A stretch of DNA of 64,000 bases from Agathobacter rectalis ATCC 33656 (GTDB taxonomy: Bacteria > Bacillota > Clostridia > Lachnospirales > Lachnospiraceae). The notes under the pieces were generated by a model. It made no database searches. It had not been told where the DNA came from and saw only the letters and a list, made by a program, of their open reading frames with translations. Shown here in pieces: positions 26,708 to 36,232 of this stretch (positions within the stretch are counted from its first letter, which is position 1; each line of letters begins with the position of its first letter). The translations under genes and the position numbers were made by a program. The stretch is taken from assembly GCF_000020605.1 (NCBI RefSeq), contig NC_012781.1:620001-684000 (forward strand). The letters are read 5' to 3'.

Positions 26708-28465
26708 ATGACAGAAGAGATTAGTGGAGTAATTTTCGGAGTCTGGTTCCTTATTGGAGCAGCATTGGTTTTCTGGATGCAGGCAGGTTTTGCTATGGTA
26801 GAAGCAGGTTTTACCAGAGCAAAGAATACCGGTAACATCCTTATGAAAAACCTCATGGATTTCTGTATTGGTACAGTTGTATTCATACTGATTGGTTTTT
26901 CACTTTTATTAGGTGAAGATGTTCTTGGTTTCATCGGTAAACCGGGATTTGACATCTTTACATCTTACAAAGATTTTGACTGGTCAAACTTTGTATTCAA
27001 CCTGGTTTTCTGTGCGACAACAGCAACTATCGTATCAGGAGCTATGGCTGAGAGAACAAAATTTATTTCCTACTGTGTTTATTCAGGAGTTATTTCAGCA
27101 CTTATTTATCCAATCGAGGCTCACTGGATCTGGGGTGGTGGCTGGCTTTCACAGATTGGCTTCCATGATTTCGCAGGTTCATGTGCCATCCACATGGTTG
27201 GTGGTATCAGTGCTCTTGTAGGAGCTGCAATTCTTGGACCTCGTATCGGAAAGTTTACAAAGGATAAAAACGGAAAGATTACAAAAGTAAACGCTATTCC
27301 GGGACATAACATCACAATCGGTGCACTCGGTGTATTCATTCTCTGGCTTGGCTGGTATGGATTCAACGGTGCAGCAGCAAAATCAGTAGAGCAGCTTGGT
27401 TCTATCTTTGTAACAACAACAATCGCACCTGCACTTGCAACAGTAGTATGTATGATTTTCACATGGCTCAAATATGGCAAGCCTGATGTGTCAATGTGTC
27501 TGAATGCTTCACTTGCAGGACTTGTAGCTATCACAGCAGGCTGTGATGTAACAGATGCACTTGGTGCTATCATTATCGGTTCCGTAGCAGGACTTCTCGT
27601 CTGCTTCGGTGTATGGTTCCTTGACAATGTACTTCGTGTTGATGACCCTGTAGGTGCTGTCGCAGTACATATGATGAATGGTATCTGGGGAACAATCGCT
27701 GTTGGTCTTTTTGCCACAAACAGTGCTCCGGGATATTCAATTGCTGATTCAAAGGGTAACGAGCTCGTAGGACTTTTCTACGGCGGTGGATTTAAGCTTT
27801 TAGGACTCCAGCTCACAGGATTTGTTTCTGTTGCAGCATGGACAGTAGTTACTATTACAATCGTATTCCTTGTTATCAAGGCTACACTGGGACTTAGAGT
27901 TTCAGAGGAAGAGGAAATCATCGGACTTGACCCAACAGAGCATGGTCTTCCATCAGCATACGCAGGATTTGCTATCATGGATGTATCAGGTGATGTTATG
28001 GATGTCAATGAAAATACAGACCTTGGTTCTTCTGAGTATGCAACAGCTTCTCAGGCAAAGAAGGATGCAGCAGTGCCTGTTGTAAATGCAACAACACCGG
28101 CTTCAGCAAGCGGTATCCACAAGGTTGTTATTATTTCAAAGCTTACAAAGTACGACAAGCTTCGTAAGGCTATGAATGACTTAGGTGTAACAGGAATGAC
28201 AGTGACACAGGTTATGGGCTGTGGTATCCAGAAGGGTGCCGGCGAGAAATACCGTGGAGCTGAGCTTGATGCGACATTACTTCCAAAGGTTAAGGTTGAG
28301 GTAATCGTTGGCAAGATTCCGGTAGAAAAGGTTATTGAGACTGCTAAGAAGACTCTCTACACCGGACATATCGGAGATGGTAAGATCTTCGTTTACGACG
28401 TGGCACAGGTTGTCAAGGTTCGTACAGGCGAGGAAGGAATTGAGGCATTACAGGATGTAGAGTAA
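26708..28465 (+). CDS. amt: Ammonium transporter fused to a C-terminal PII (GlnB-like) domain
   Basis: Of 585 residues, about 1-405 are an Amt/MEP/Rh channel with ~11 membrane spans and the pore twin histidines (SCAIHMVGG and [11 protein letters not shown]). After a ~60-residue linker rich in Ala/Ser/Thr, residues ~470-585 form a complete PII domain: [17 protein letters not shown]-loop [28 protein letters not shown] and [10 protein letters not shown]. In separate systems PII (GlnK) plugs Amt when nitrogen is plentiful; here the regulator is covalently attached. The uridylylated T-loop Tyr51 is Leu (RGAEL), so control would be by ATP/ADP/2-oxoglutarate only. GGAAAGAGAGG precedes the ATG. Confidence 0.95.
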   Translation: MTEEISGVIFGVWFLIGAALVFWMQAGFAMVEAGFTRAKNTGNILMKNLMDFCIGTVVFILIGFSLLLGEDVLGFIGKPGFDIFTSYKDFDWSNFVFNLVFCATTATIVSGAMAERTKFISYCVYSGVISALIYPIEAHWIWGGGWLSQIGFHDFAGSCAIHMVGGISALVGAAILGPRIGKFTKDKNGKITKVNAIPGHNITIGALGVFILWLGWYGFNGAAAKSVEQLGSIFVTTTIAPALATVVCMIFTWLKYGKPDVSMCLNASLAGLVAITAGCDVTDALGAIIIGSVAGLLVCFGVWFLDNVLRVDDPVGAVAVHMMNGIWGTIAVGLFATNSAPGYSIADSKGNELVGLFYGGGFKLLGLQLTGFVSVAAWTVVTITIVFLVIKATLGLRVSEEEEIIGLDPTEHGLPSAYAGFAIMDVSGDVMDVNENTDLGSSEYATASQAKKDAAVPVVNATTPASASGIHKVVIISKLTKYDKLRKAMNDLGVTGMTVTQVMGCGIQKGAGEKYRGAELDATLLPKVKVEVIVGKIPVEKVIETAKKTLYTGHIGDGKIFVYDVAQVVKVRTGEEGIEALQDVE

Positions 28466-28506
28466 TGCAAATTATTATCTAATCCCCTTAGCATATATAC
28501 ATCAAC

Positions 28507-28540
28507 AAAAACCCCCGAGGATATGATCCTTGGGGGTTTT
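28507..28540. terminator. Bidirectional terminator between amt and the PBP gene
   Basis: AAAACCCCCGAGGAT pairs with ATCCTTGGGGGTTTT (one wobble) around ATG. Both strands end in a T-run, suiting the convergent genes on either side. Confidence 0.9.
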
Positions 28541-28572
28541 GCTTTAGATAATTAAGTTGTGAATCGTAATGG

Positions 28573-28760
28573 TTAACGATGAGTGTTACCGGATGAACCG
28601 GAGCTGCCGGTATCAGTACCACCTGAACCTGAGCCACCGGTACCGGAAGCACCGGCTCCAGAGCCGCTTGAACCGGAACCGCCAGTGCCAGTACCGGAGC
28701 TACCAGTACCAGCACCTGAGCTAGCACCGGTACCAGTTTCAGCCCCACCTGTCTGTGCTC
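28573..28760. repeat. Low-complexity DNA encoding the PBP tail
   Basis: Short, imperfect repeats of ACCGG, GGTACC and AGCACC words run through about 190 bases, within the PBP coding frame. Copy-number variation by slippage is likely. It is coding, not a separate element. Confidence 0.75.
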
Positions 28761-31350
28761 CAGCCGCAGTGCCATCAGTACTGCCCGGTGTAGTACCGGA
28801 ATTGGTAGGATCCGTGGTGGTTGGTGAGCTGTTAATCAGCGATGTTGCATCATGTAATGTACATACGGTATTCATGAACGTATCATCTGCCATGAATTCA
28901 TATTCAGGGCTGCCTGATACAGCGCCTGTTATAAATACCTTTGATGTTTTATTCGGACAATATGGACCGGCAATGGCTCCCGAATCGGCACAAATCTCAA
29001 GTGCAACATGATGGTCGCAGCTGTCTGTCGGCACAGTGTCCGTATCAAAATATTCAGTTGTCAGCATTGATCCTCGAGGATCATTGTCACATGTTCCCTC
29101 TAAAGGAACAAGCCCTGATTTGCTGCATACCGTGGTATTTGTTATACCATCCGGCTGTACAAAGTCTTTGGTTTCTAGTCCTTCATGGATTCTGCTCATG
29201 GCATTCCTCCATATATTCTTAGGGTAGGATGTGAGCTTGCCGGACTGTTTTGAGTTGTCATCATAGCCGCCCCATACGACACATGTGTAGTATGGTGTGT
29301 AGCCTGCCCACAGGCAGTCGCGGTTGCTGGTTGTGGTACCGGATTTACCCGCCTGGGCTATCTGGCTGTCAAAGCGCGCCAGCTTTCCGGTTCCCTGTGT
29401 CAGAACATCCTTCATGGCATCTGTAAGAAGCCATGCCGTAGTATCCTTGATTACAGTACGTGTGTCCTGTGTAGTGGTCTTGTCAAGTAATACATTGCCA
29501 TCGTGGTCAAGAACCTGAGTGTAGAACTTTGGCTCTAAGTATACTCCGCCGTTGGCTATAGTAGCATATGCACCTGTGAGCTCAAGGTTTGTGACACCCT
29601 TTGTCAGTCCGCCGAGTGCCAGTGACAGGTTTTTGTCGGAATCGGTGAGAGTTGAAATACCGAAATCCTCCGCATATTTGTAACCGAGATCAACCCCGAT
29701 ATCCTGTAAGGTTTTGACTGTTACAATATTGATGGACTTTGTTATTGCCCATCGGATGGAGGTAAAGCCTCCGAAAGATTTGTCATAGTTGTTAAAGGTT
29801 TTTGAACCTACTGTAAACGGTGCATCATCCTGCACGGATGCAAGTGTTTTGCCGCCTGCATCAAGAGCAGCAGCATAGCAGCCGATTATCTTGAAGGTAG
29901 AGCCGGGCTGTCTGCATGTATCTGTGGCTCTGTTCCATGTTCTGTTGCCGGATTTGTCACCGCGACCGCCTACCAGTGCCTTTACTTCACCGGTGCTCTG
30001 GTCGATGACTGTCATGGCAACCTGCGGCTCCAGCGTGATATTGACAGCTTCAGAACCCTCCACAATTGAATCGCCCTCCTCAAGTACATCCTGCTCGTAC
30101 TGTGCAATAGCTGCATTGCATTCATCAGGGCTTGAGTAGTTGATGCTGAAATCATCATTGTTGGTTTTCTTCTTATAAAAAGAGAGCATGGTCTGGTTTG
30201 TGTAGGTCTTGTACGAACCGTCTGCCTTTTTTACTTCGAAGGAAAGCTGGAACGAATACTTTGCATCGGACGGATAGTTGGATGGATTGTTTGCCTCCTC
30301 GTCACATATAGTCTGCATTGTAAGGTCCTGGGTCGATTTGATAGTCAGTCCGCCCTTGTAAATCAGCTTGTAGGCTTCTGTCTCAGAGTAACCGGCGGCT
30401 GTGAGATCGTCGAACACGTTGTCGATGAGAGCATCAATAAAGTATGTGTTCACAGAGCCTGAGCCTGTGGTGTTGTACTCAGCAATTCTTGAGTAGACAT
30501 CATCGGCCATGGCCTCATCATATTGCGCCTTGGAGATATAGCCCTGATCCTTCATGTTATTTAACACCTTTTCACGTCTCTTGGCATTTTTGTCAGGGTG
30601 TGTGATAGGGTTGTAGCCGGATGGATTCTGAGTGATACCTGCGATGACAGATGCTTCGGAAAGCGTGAGCTCTGAGACATCCTTGTTAAAGTACTTCTTG
30701 GATGCGGCCTGCACACCGAGGGTATTTGCTCCCAGATTGACCGAATTCATGTAGTTTTCAAGAATCCAGTCCTTGTCGTTTACCTGCTTTTCGAGCTCAA
30801 GGGCAAGGTACTGCTCCTGAATCTTTCTCTGAAGCTTTTCTACAAAGGAAGTTTCGCTTGTCCAGCTGGTCAGTACGTTGTTCTTGATGAGCTGCTGTGT
30901 TATTGTGCTGGCTCCCTCACTGAATCTGCCCTTTGACAGACCGGAGATAAAGGCTCTTCCGATACCATGCAGGTCGATGCCGTTGTGGTCGTAAAAGCGT
31001 TCATCCTCGATTGCAACAAAAGCATGCTGCAAATCCAGCGGAATCTCATCGATGGTGACATACTGCCTGTTTGCCCCCTGACCTACGAGTGTGGCGGTTT
31101 CTTCTCCGTTTGCCGCCAGAACGGTAGTTGAGTAGCCGGTAGGAGTGACATCGATCTTTGATATGTCAGGTGCGGAATCAATGATTCCCTTCATGACACC
31201 GATTCCTGAACTGATGCCGGCTGCGCCTGCTACAATTACTACAACCAGAAGAATCTTTAGAACAATGAGCTTGAACTTGTTTTTGACCTTAGAGCTCTTA
31301 TTGTCATATTTCCGGAGCAGCTGCATTGTAGCTTTTTTGCCGTAATTCAT
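28573..31350 (-). CDS. Class A penicillin-binding protein (PBP1A-type) with Gly/Ser/Thr-rich tail
   Basis: The 925-residue bifunctional enzyme polymerises and cross-links peptidoglycan. A cytoplasmic basic N-terminus and one membrane segment (about 27-52) lead into the GT51 glycosyltransferase (AFVAIEDERFYDHNGID; GASTITQQLIKN) and the transpeptidase with STFK, SIN and KSGT motifs. The last ~75 residues are low-complexity Gly/Ser/Thr with a few Ala and Asp, encoded by repeated ACCGGTACC-like DNA words; wall-spanning or disordered linker is likely. AAGGAGG precedes the ATG at 31350. It is a single gene, divergent from yigZ. Confidence 0.95.
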   Translation of the reverse strand: MNYGKKATMQLLRKYDNKSSKVKNKFKLIVLKILLVVVIVAGAAGISSGIGVMKGIIDSAPDISKIDVTPTGYSTTVLAANGEETATLVGQGANRQYVTIDEIPLDLQHAFVAIEDERFYDHNGIDLHGIGRAFISGLSKGRFSEGASTITQQLIKNNVLTSWTSETSFVEKLQRKIQEQYLALELEKQVNDKDWILENYMNSVNLGANTLGVQAASKKYFNKDVSELTLSEASVIAGITQNPSGYNPITHPDKNAKRREKVLNNMKDQGYISKAQYDEAMADDVYSRIAEYNTTGSGSVNTYFIDALIDNVFDDLTAAGYSETEAYKLIYKGGLTIKSTQDLTMQTICDEEANNPSNYPSDAKYSFQLSFEVKKADGSYKTYTNQTMLSFYKKKTNNDDFSINYSSPDECNAAIAQYEQDVLEEGDSIVEGSEAVNITLEPQVAMTVIDQSTGEVKALVGGRGDKSGNRTWNRATDTCRQPGSTFKIIGCYAAALDAGGKTLASVQDDAPFTVGSKTFNNYDKSFGGFTSIRWAITKSINIVTVKTLQDIGVDLGYKYAEDFGISTLTDSDKNLSLALGGLTKGVTNLELTGAYATIANGGVYLEPKFYTQVLDHDGNVLLDKTTTQDTRTVIKDTTAWLLTDAMKDVLTQGTGKLARFDSQIAQAGKSGTTTSNRDCLWAGYTPYYTCVVWGGYDDNSKQSGKLTSYPKNIWRNAMSRIHEGLETKDFVQPDGITNTTVCSKSGLVPLEGTCDNDPRGSMLTTEYFDTDTVPTDSCDHHVALEICADSGAIAGPYCPNKTSKVFITGAVSGSPEYEFMADDTFMNTVCTLHDATSLINSSPTTTDPTNSGTTPGSTDGTAAGAQTGGAETGTGASSGAGTGSSGTGTGGSGSSGSGAGASGTGGSGSGGTDTGSSGSSGNTHR

Positions 31351-31457
31351 ATATAGGCCTCCTTGTCATTATAAAGATTTGTAATCTTGTTTGTATATAC
31401 TGTGATTAGAAAATAAACAGTATACATTATTATATCAAATATAGCATTTAAATGCAA

Positions 31458-31486
31458 TTTACAGATTGGTTTTCATATTATATAAT
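31458..31486 (+). promoter_or_regulatory. Sigma-A promoter of yigZ
   Basis: TTTACA and TATAAT with a 17-base spacer, 75 bases before the start at 31561. On the other side, toward the PBP gene, an 8-bp inverted repeat TATACTGT/ACAGTATA lies at 31396-31424. Confidence 0.7.
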
Positions 31487-31560
31487 ACAGGTAACAATTA
31501 TAAAGTGTCTTTAAGATGCATGAGTGTAATCAGGCAATATCAGGATGGAAAGAATATCAT

Positions 31561-32223
31561 ATGTCAGAGAATACTATAAGCCTGTACGTGTACAAGGGCG
31601 GACAGGGTGAGATAACAGAGAAGAAATCGAGGTTTATAGCAACCGTAAGGCCGGTAGAGTCTGAGGATGAGGCTGTAAGCTTCATCAATGAGACGAAAAA
31701 GAAATACTGGGATGCAAGGCACAACTGCAGTGCCTTTGTTATAGGAAAGAGACAGGAGCTGACCAGATGCTCGGATGACGGGGAGCCTGCAGGCACCGCA
31801 GGCCGTCCTATGCTTGATGTGCTCCTTAAGGAAAATATCCACAATGCCGCTGTTGTAGTAACGAGGTACTTCGGTGGGGTGCTGCTTGGCACAGGCGGAC
31901 TGGTGCGTGCGTATCAGCAAGCCACAAAGGCGGGGCTTTCGGCAAGTGAGATAATAGAGAAGAAGGAGGGTGCAGTACTGTTTATCAGGACGGACTATAC
32001 CGGAATCGGAAGACTTCAGTATCTGTTTGCACAGGAGAAGATTACGGTGATGGACACAGCGTATGAGGCGGATGTGCTCGTAAAAGCCGTTATCCCGGAA
32101 AATGATAAAAAACGCATAGAGAAAACAATCATAGAGCAGACAAACGGCACGGCAAAGCTTGAGTGGGGTGATGAGGTGACATTTGCTGAATATGATGGCG
32201 AGGTGTTGCTGTTTAAAAATTAG
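31561..32223 (+). CDS. YigZ/IMPACT family protein
   Basis: The ATG at 31561 follows GATGGAAAG; the in-frame ATG 45 bases earlier adds a non-conserved leader and is not used. The 220-residue protein has the IMPACT (UPF0029) domain (EKKSRFIATVRPV, DARHNCSAFVIG, DDGEPAGTAGRPML, VVTRYFGGVLLGTGGLVRAY) and the C-terminal DUF1949 ferredoxin-like domain. Eukaryotic IMPACT controls GCN2; the bacterial role is unsettled, with ribosome or nucleic-acid binding proposed. Monocistronic. Confidence 0.93.
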   Translation: MSENTISLYVYKGGQGEITEKKSRFIATVRPVESEDEAVSFINETKKKYWDARHNCSAFVIGKRQELTRCSDDGEPAGTAGRPMLDVLLKENIHNAAVVVTRYFGGVLLGTGGLVRAYQQATKAGLSASEIIEKKEGAVLFIRTDYTGIGRLQYLFAQEKITVMDTAYEADVLVKAVIPENDKKRIEKTIIEQTNGTAKLEWGDEVTFAEYDGEVLLFKN

Positions 32224-32293
32224 CCGGTGCTCACATTTTAGCAGGACAAGCAGAATTTATATTCAATTACATTCAATTAAAATAAAAAAATAC

Positions 32294-32322
32294 TTGACAC
32301 TATATGACCACATGTGTATAAT
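32294..32322 (+). promoter_or_regulatory. Consensus sigma-A promoter of tRNA-Gln
   Basis: A perfect TTGACA and perfect TATAAT with a 17-base spacer, 22 bases before the tRNA. Confidence 0.92.
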
Positions 32323-32344
32323 ATCATTTGTTGAGACAACACAT

Positions 32345-32416
32345 TGGCCCATCGCCAAATGGTAAGGCAACGGACTCTGACTCCGTCATTTCAAGGTTCG
32401 AATCCTTGTGGGCCAG
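32345..32416 (+). tRNA. tRNA-Gln (anticodon CTG)
   Basis: The 72-nt gene has acceptor stem TGGCCCA/TGGGCCA, D-loop GCCAAATGGTAAGGC, anticodon stem ACGGA/TCCGT with loop CTCTGAC (CTG) and T-loop TTCGAAT. CCA is not encoded. It is the isoacceptor reading CAG, transcribed alone between a consensus promoter and a terminator. Confidence 0.95.
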
Positions 32417-32421
32417 CTAAA

Positions 32422-32452
32422 GGGAACTTCGATAGAAGTTCCCTTTTTTTCT
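32422..32452 (+). terminator. Terminator of tRNA-Gln
   Basis: GGGAACTTC, loop GATA, GAAGTTCCC, then TTTTTTT: a perfect 9-bp stem right after the tRNA. Confidence 0.95.
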
Positions 32453-32523
32453 TGTGTAATAATGCGATTTGTTATAAAATAAAAACGTATATGACTTAAA
32501 TAGTTATAGAAGGATGGTGTAAT

Positions 32524-32703
32524 ATGAACAAGAATTTTTTGAGAATTATTAATCTTATAGAAGAACTCGGCTCTGAAAAAAAGACACCAATTACTATACA
32601 GCAATACCAGGATATCATTAATAAAAGCTCAAATCTTTGGATGTCCAATGGTGTGGATGAAGCGTTTAGATTTATCAGAAGTTACTTCAATTTTATAGAC
32701 TAG
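32524..32703 (+). CDS. Small protein of unknown function (59 residues)
   Basis: A gene too short for routine calling: AGAAGGATGGTG precedes the ATG, and the product starts MNKNFLRIINLIEELGSEKK, is mostly helical and ends RSYFNFID. It stops 11 bases before the thioesterase gene, whose ribosome site TAGAGGAATT begins at this stop codon, so co-transcription is likely. I recognise no family. Confidence 0.6.
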   Translation: MNKNFLRIINLIEELGSEKKTPITIQQYQDIINKSSNLWMSNGVDEAFRFIRSYFNFID

Positions 32704-32714
32704 AGGAATTAGAT

Positions 32715-33440
32715 ATGGCTTTTTCATTTGACAGCAGAATACGTTACAGCGAGGTGGATTCGTCATGCAGACTGAGCCTTACGGGGCTTACCAATTATTT
32801 TCAGGACTGTAGTGTGTTTCACTCACAGTCACATGATGTGGGAATCAGATTTCTTGCGGACAATCATATAGCATGGGTGCTTTCATCATGGCAGATATGC
32901 ATAAACAGGCTTCCACTGCTTAATGAACAGGTAAAGATATCCACATGGGCATATGGTATGAAGGCGTTTTACGGTTACAGAAATTTCACACTTGAAGATG
33001 CAGGCGGCAGCACACTGGCATATGCCAATTCTGTCTGGGTGCTTGTTGATACACGAACCGGCAGACCGGTGAAGGTGCCTCAGGAGTTTGCGGATACATA
33101 CGGTCTTGAGCCGCAGCTTGAGATGGAGTGTGCAAAGCGCAAGCTTCATATTCCTGATGATATGGAGAAAAAGGGTGAGATTGTGGTTCCTCAGTTTTTT
33201 ATAGACAGCAACCATCATATGAACAATGAGAAGTATGTTATGCTGGCGCAGCAGCTTCTGCCGAATGATTTTGAAATATCTGAGCTTCGTGTGGAGTACA
33301 GAAAAGAAGCAAAGCTTGGTGATACAGTTATATCATACGTGAAGTACACATCAAAGAGTGTGACAGTGGTGCTTGCGGATACGGATAAAAAACCGTATTC
33401 GGTGGTGGAGTTTTTGAGTAAGCCGGTACCGGGAAAATAA
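32715..33440 (+). CDS. Acyl-ACP thioesterase (FatA/FatB-like)
   Basis: The 241-residue protein is a double hotdog thioesterase releasing fatty acids from acyl carrier protein. The N-terminal hotdog starts IRYSEVDSSCRLSLTGLTNYFQDC and includes WVLSSWQI; the second carries the active-site block FFIDSNHHMNNEKYV, matching the D-x-N-x-H-x-N-N motif of the family, followed by ELRVEYRKEAKLGD. Bacterial members may recycle acyl-ACP or make free fatty acids; physiological role here is unknown. It probably shares a transcript with the small gene upstream. Confidence 0.92.
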   Translation: MAFSFDSRIRYSEVDSSCRLSLTGLTNYFQDCSVFHSQSHDVGIRFLADNHIAWVLSSWQICINRLPLLNEQVKISTWAYGMKAFYGYRNFTLEDAGGSTLAYANSVWVLVDTRTGRPVKVPQEFADTYGLEPQLEMECAKRKLHIPDDMEKKGEIVVPQFFIDSNHHMNNEKYVMLAQQLLPNDFEISELRVEYRKEAKLGDTVISYVKYTSKSVTVVLADTDKKPYSVVEFLSKPVPGK

Positions 33441-33496
33441 TTATAATTCCATTATTTAACAACGATACAGTTTTGATACAGAAAGGACGGAAAAAC

Positions 33497-34333
33497 ATGA
33501 GATTAGGAGAATATCAGGAGCTTGTATGTGTAAAGAAGGTTGATTTTGGCATATATCTGTCAACATCTTCGGCTTCGGAGGAAAGGGTACTGCTTCCGGC
33601 AAAGCAGATTCCGGATGGAGTAAAGCAGGGGGATAAGCTTAAGGTCTTTGTATACAAGGACTCTAACGACAGACTTATTGCTACGACAAACGAGCCAAAG
33701 CTGACACTTGGAGGTTTATCAGTGCTTACTGTCAAGGAGGTGACTAAAATAGGGGCGTTCCTTGACTGGGGGCTTGAAAAGGACCTGTTTCTTCCTTACA
33801 AGGAGATGGTCAGAAAGGTCAGCGCCGGAGATGAGATACTTGTTACATTATACATAGATAAAAGCCAGAGGCTTTGCGCTACCACAAAGGGTATTTACCA
33901 TATGCTGAGCACCGATTCGCCATACAAAAAGGACGATATGGTTTCAGGCCGAGTGTATGATTTTAGCGACAATTTCGGTACATTTATCGCTGTGGATGAC
34001 AAATATTCAGCCAAGATACCGGTTTTTGAGAATGCCGCTTATCTGAAGCTTGGAGATGTGATAGAGGCAAAGGTCACTGATGTCAAGGCGGATGGCAAGC
34101 TGGACCTGACAATGAGGGAAAAGGCATATATTCAGATGGATTCCGACTCTGAAAAGATCCTTGAGCTGCTTGATTCATACGCAGGTGTGCTTCCGTTTTC
34201 GGAAAAGGCAAGCCCGGAGGTAATCAAGAGAGAAACAGGACTTAGCAAAAATGCATTCAAGCGTGCAGTTGGTCATTTATATAAGGAAAGAAAGATTGAT
34301 CTCACAGATGGCAAAATCCGTCTTAAGAAATAA
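33497..34333 (+). CDS. CvfB-like S1-domain RNA-binding protein
   Basis: The start at 33497 has GAAAGGACGG upstream; the in-frame ATG at 33473 is ahead of that site. The 278-residue protein contains three S1/OB-type beta barrels (first two short, the third GRVYDFSDNFGTFIAVDDKYSAKIPV with DGKLDLTMREK) and a C-terminal winged helix (SPEVIKRETGLSKNAFKRAVGHLYKERKI), the CvfB/YitL layout. In Staphylococcus CvfB affects virulence gene RNA; here a general RNA-binding role is the limit of inference. Confidence 0.9.
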   Translation: MRLGEYQELVCVKKVDFGIYLSTSSASEERVLLPAKQIPDGVKQGDKLKVFVYKDSNDRLIATTNEPKLTLGGLSVLTVKEVTKIGAFLDWGLEKDLFLPYKEMVRKVSAGDEILVTLYIDKSQRLCATTKGIYHMLSTDSPYKKDDMVSGRVYDFSDNFGTFIAVDDKYSAKIPVFENAAYLKLGDVIEAKVTDVKADGKLDLTMREKAYIQMDSDSEKILELLDSYAGVLPFSEKASPEVIKRETGLSKNAFKRAVGHLYKERKIDLTDGKIRLKK

Positions 34334-34375
34334 CAGTCTTTTTAATAAATTTTAACAGGAAAGAAGGACAATAAC

Positions 34376-34750
34376 ATGAAAAACGTTATCAATACAGACA
34401 AGGCACCGGCAGCAATAGGACCATATTCACAGGCTATCGAGGTAAATGGTATGGTATATACTTCCGGAGTGATACCGGTAGTTCCGGAGACCGGTGAGAT
34501 TCCTGAGGGCTCACAGGCACAGGCAAAGCAGGCATTTACAAATCTGTCACATCTGCTTGAGGCAGCAGGAACAAGCATGGATAATGTGGTAAAGACTACA
34601 GTTTTCATCAAGGAGATGAATGACTTCGGTGCAATAAATGAGGTATATGCCACATTTTTTAACGGAGCATACCCTGCAAGAAGCTGTGTTGAGGTTGCAA
34701 GGCTTCCAAAGGATGTAATGCTTGAGGTTGAGGCTATTGCTGTAAAATAA
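34376..34750 (+). CDS. ridA: RidA family enamine/imine deaminase
   Basis: The 124-residue protein hydrolyses reactive 2-aminoacrylate and similar enamines. It shows the full RidA pattern: APAAIGPYSQAI, VYTSGVIP, the VKTTVFIKEMNDF strand-helix and the active-site Arg in PARSCVEVARLPKD, followed by EVEAIA. Length is typical and it forms trimers in known cases. AGAAGGACA precedes the ATG. It follows the CvfB-like gene by 42 bases. Confidence 0.95.
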   Translation: MKNVINTDKAPAAIGPYSQAIEVNGMVYTSGVIPVVPETGEIPEGSQAQAKQAFTNLSHLLEAAGTSMDNVVKTTVFIKEMNDFGAINEVYATFFNGAYPARSCVEVARLPKDVMLEVEAIAVK

Positions 34751-34834
34751 AATTATTACATAAGTATTTCATGCGACATAAGTCCTATTCGTTGGAAAAA
34801 ATCAAGATTTTCTTAAGAATTCACTAAGAAAACG

Positions 34835-34863
34835 TTGACATATATATGTTGCTTTGTTATAAT
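34835..34863 (+). promoter_or_regulatory. Sigma-A promoter of the NlpC/P60 gene
   Basis: A perfect TTGACA and perfect TATAAT with a 17-base spacer, 64 bases before the start codon. Repeated TTACAAATTC-type words follow (34878-34912). Confidence 0.9.
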
Positions 34864-34926
34864 GACAAAGTAATATTTGTAACAAATTCGTAATAACTGT
34901 TACAAATTCATACAACGGAGGGTAAA

Positions 34927-36162
34927 ATGAAAGTAAATTATGTGAAACTCACAGCCGGGGTACTTACAGGTTTTATGGCTCTGTCCTCAGTGCCATATGC
35001 AGTATATGCGGCTGGACCTACTGCAGGAGTAGCTAGTTATACATCAGATATTGTTAGTACATCAAACACTCTTACAGCCGGTGTTACATCTATGTTGACA
35101 GATGTAATGTTAAAAGGTGATGAGACATCAGAGACTGCAACAGATGTTGCGACAACAGATGCTGAGCCGGTTAAATCAGCATATGCTGATACAGCAGTTG
35201 CACAGGTTAGCGACAGCGTTAATATACGTGCGAGTGCAGATGAAAACAGCGAGTCTCTTGGAAAGCTCTATAACAATGGAATTGGAACAGTACTTGAGAC
35301 AACCGATAACGGATGGTACAAAATCCAGTCCGGTTCAGTAACAGGATATGTAAAAGGTGATTATGTTGTAGTTGGTGACGATGCACTCGTACAGAGCGCA
35401 GGCCGTCGCGTGGCAACAGTCAATACTGAGACACTCAAGGTCAGAACAACAGCATCTACTGATGCAGAAGTACTTGGTCTCGTGTCCGGAGAGGATGATC
35501 TCACAGTTGTGGATGAGTCAACAGACGGATGGGTAGGTGTATCTACAGCAGACGGTACCGGATATGTATCTACAGATTATGTGACACTCGATACAGAGTT
35601 CACTTATGCTGAGTCTAAGGAAGAGGAAGCAGCAAGACTTGCCAAGGAAGAGGCAGAGCGTAAGGCGGCTGAGGAAGCAGCCAGAAAGGCTGAAGAGAAA
35701 GCTAGAAAGGCTGAGGAAGCAAAAGCAGCCAAGGCAGCAGCAAAGAAGTCATCTAAGTCTTCAAGCAAATCATCAAGCAGTTCTTCATCAGAGAAGAGCT
35801 ATAGCGCACCAAGTGGTTCAAACGGACAGGCTGTTGTTAATTATGCATCACAGTTCGTTGGCAATCCTTATGTTTACGGTGGCTCAAGTCTTACAAACGG
35901 AACAGATTGTTCAGGATTTGTAATGTCAGTTTATGCACAGTTTGGCATCAGCTTACCACACAGCTCATCAGCAATGAGAAGCGTTGGATACGGTGTGAGC
36001 ACAAGCGATATGCAGCCTGGAGATATCATCTGCTATAGCGGACATGTTGCTATCTACTGTGGTGGAAACACTATTGTACATGCAAGCAACCCATCAGACG
36101 GTATCAAATATACATCACCGGCTAACTACAAATCAATCATTGCAGTTAGAAGAATTTTCTAA
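34927..36162 (+). CDS. Secreted SH3/NlpC-P60 peptidoglycan hydrolase
   Basis: The 411-residue protein has a signal peptide (cleavage likely after VYAA near residue 30), a low-complexity spacer, two bacterial SH3 domains (about 92-145 and 160-215; VNIRASADENSESLGKLYNN and LKVRTTASTDAEVLGLVSG starts), a Lys/Ala/Glu coiled coil, a Ser/Lys linker, and a C-terminal NlpC/P60 domain with catalytic Cys in TDCSGFV, His in GHVAIY and a polar third residue in VHAS. It cleaves stem peptides (gamma-D-Glu to diamino acid in the family), probably for cell separation. It has its own consensus promoter and terminator. Confidence 0.95.
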   Translation: MKVNYVKLTAGVLTGFMALSSVPYAVYAAGPTAGVASYTSDIVSTSNTLTAGVTSMLTDVMLKGDETSETATDVATTDAEPVKSAYADTAVAQVSDSVNIRASADENSESLGKLYNNGIGTVLETTDNGWYKIQSGSVTGYVKGDYVVVGDDALVQSAGRRVATVNTETLKVRTTASTDAEVLGLVSGEDDLTVVDESTDGWVGVSTADGTGYVSTDYVTLDTEFTYAESKEEEAARLAKEEAERKAAEEAARKAEEKARKAEEAKAAKAAAKKSSKSSSKSSSSSSSEKSYSAPSGSNGQAVVNYASQFVGNPYVYGGSSLTNGTDCSGFVMSVYAQFGISLPHSSSAMRSVGYGVSTSDMQPGDIICYSGHVAIYCGGNTIVHASNPSDGIKYTSPANYKSIIAVRRIF

Positions 36163-36196
36163 TAAATTCATGCCGGATAGGTAAATATGAATCTAT

Positions 36197-36232
36197 AAAG
36201 ACCTTCATCTCATCGAGATGGAGGTCTTTTTT
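36197..36232 (+). terminator. Terminator of the NlpC/P60 gene
   Basis: AAAGACCTTCATCT and AGATGGAGGTCTTT form a 14-bp stem (one wobble) with loop CATCG, followed by TTTT. Confidence 0.9.

Noticed and set aside
28573..28760. Repeats resembling a CRISPR array
   Set aside because: Units are 3-9 bases, not 24-40, there are no unique spacers, and the region is in frame with the PBP gene.
28583..29011. Pro/Glu/Val-rich plus-strand frame opposite the PBP tail
   Set aside because: It is the complement of the Gly/Ser/Thr repeats; low complexity alone keeps it open.
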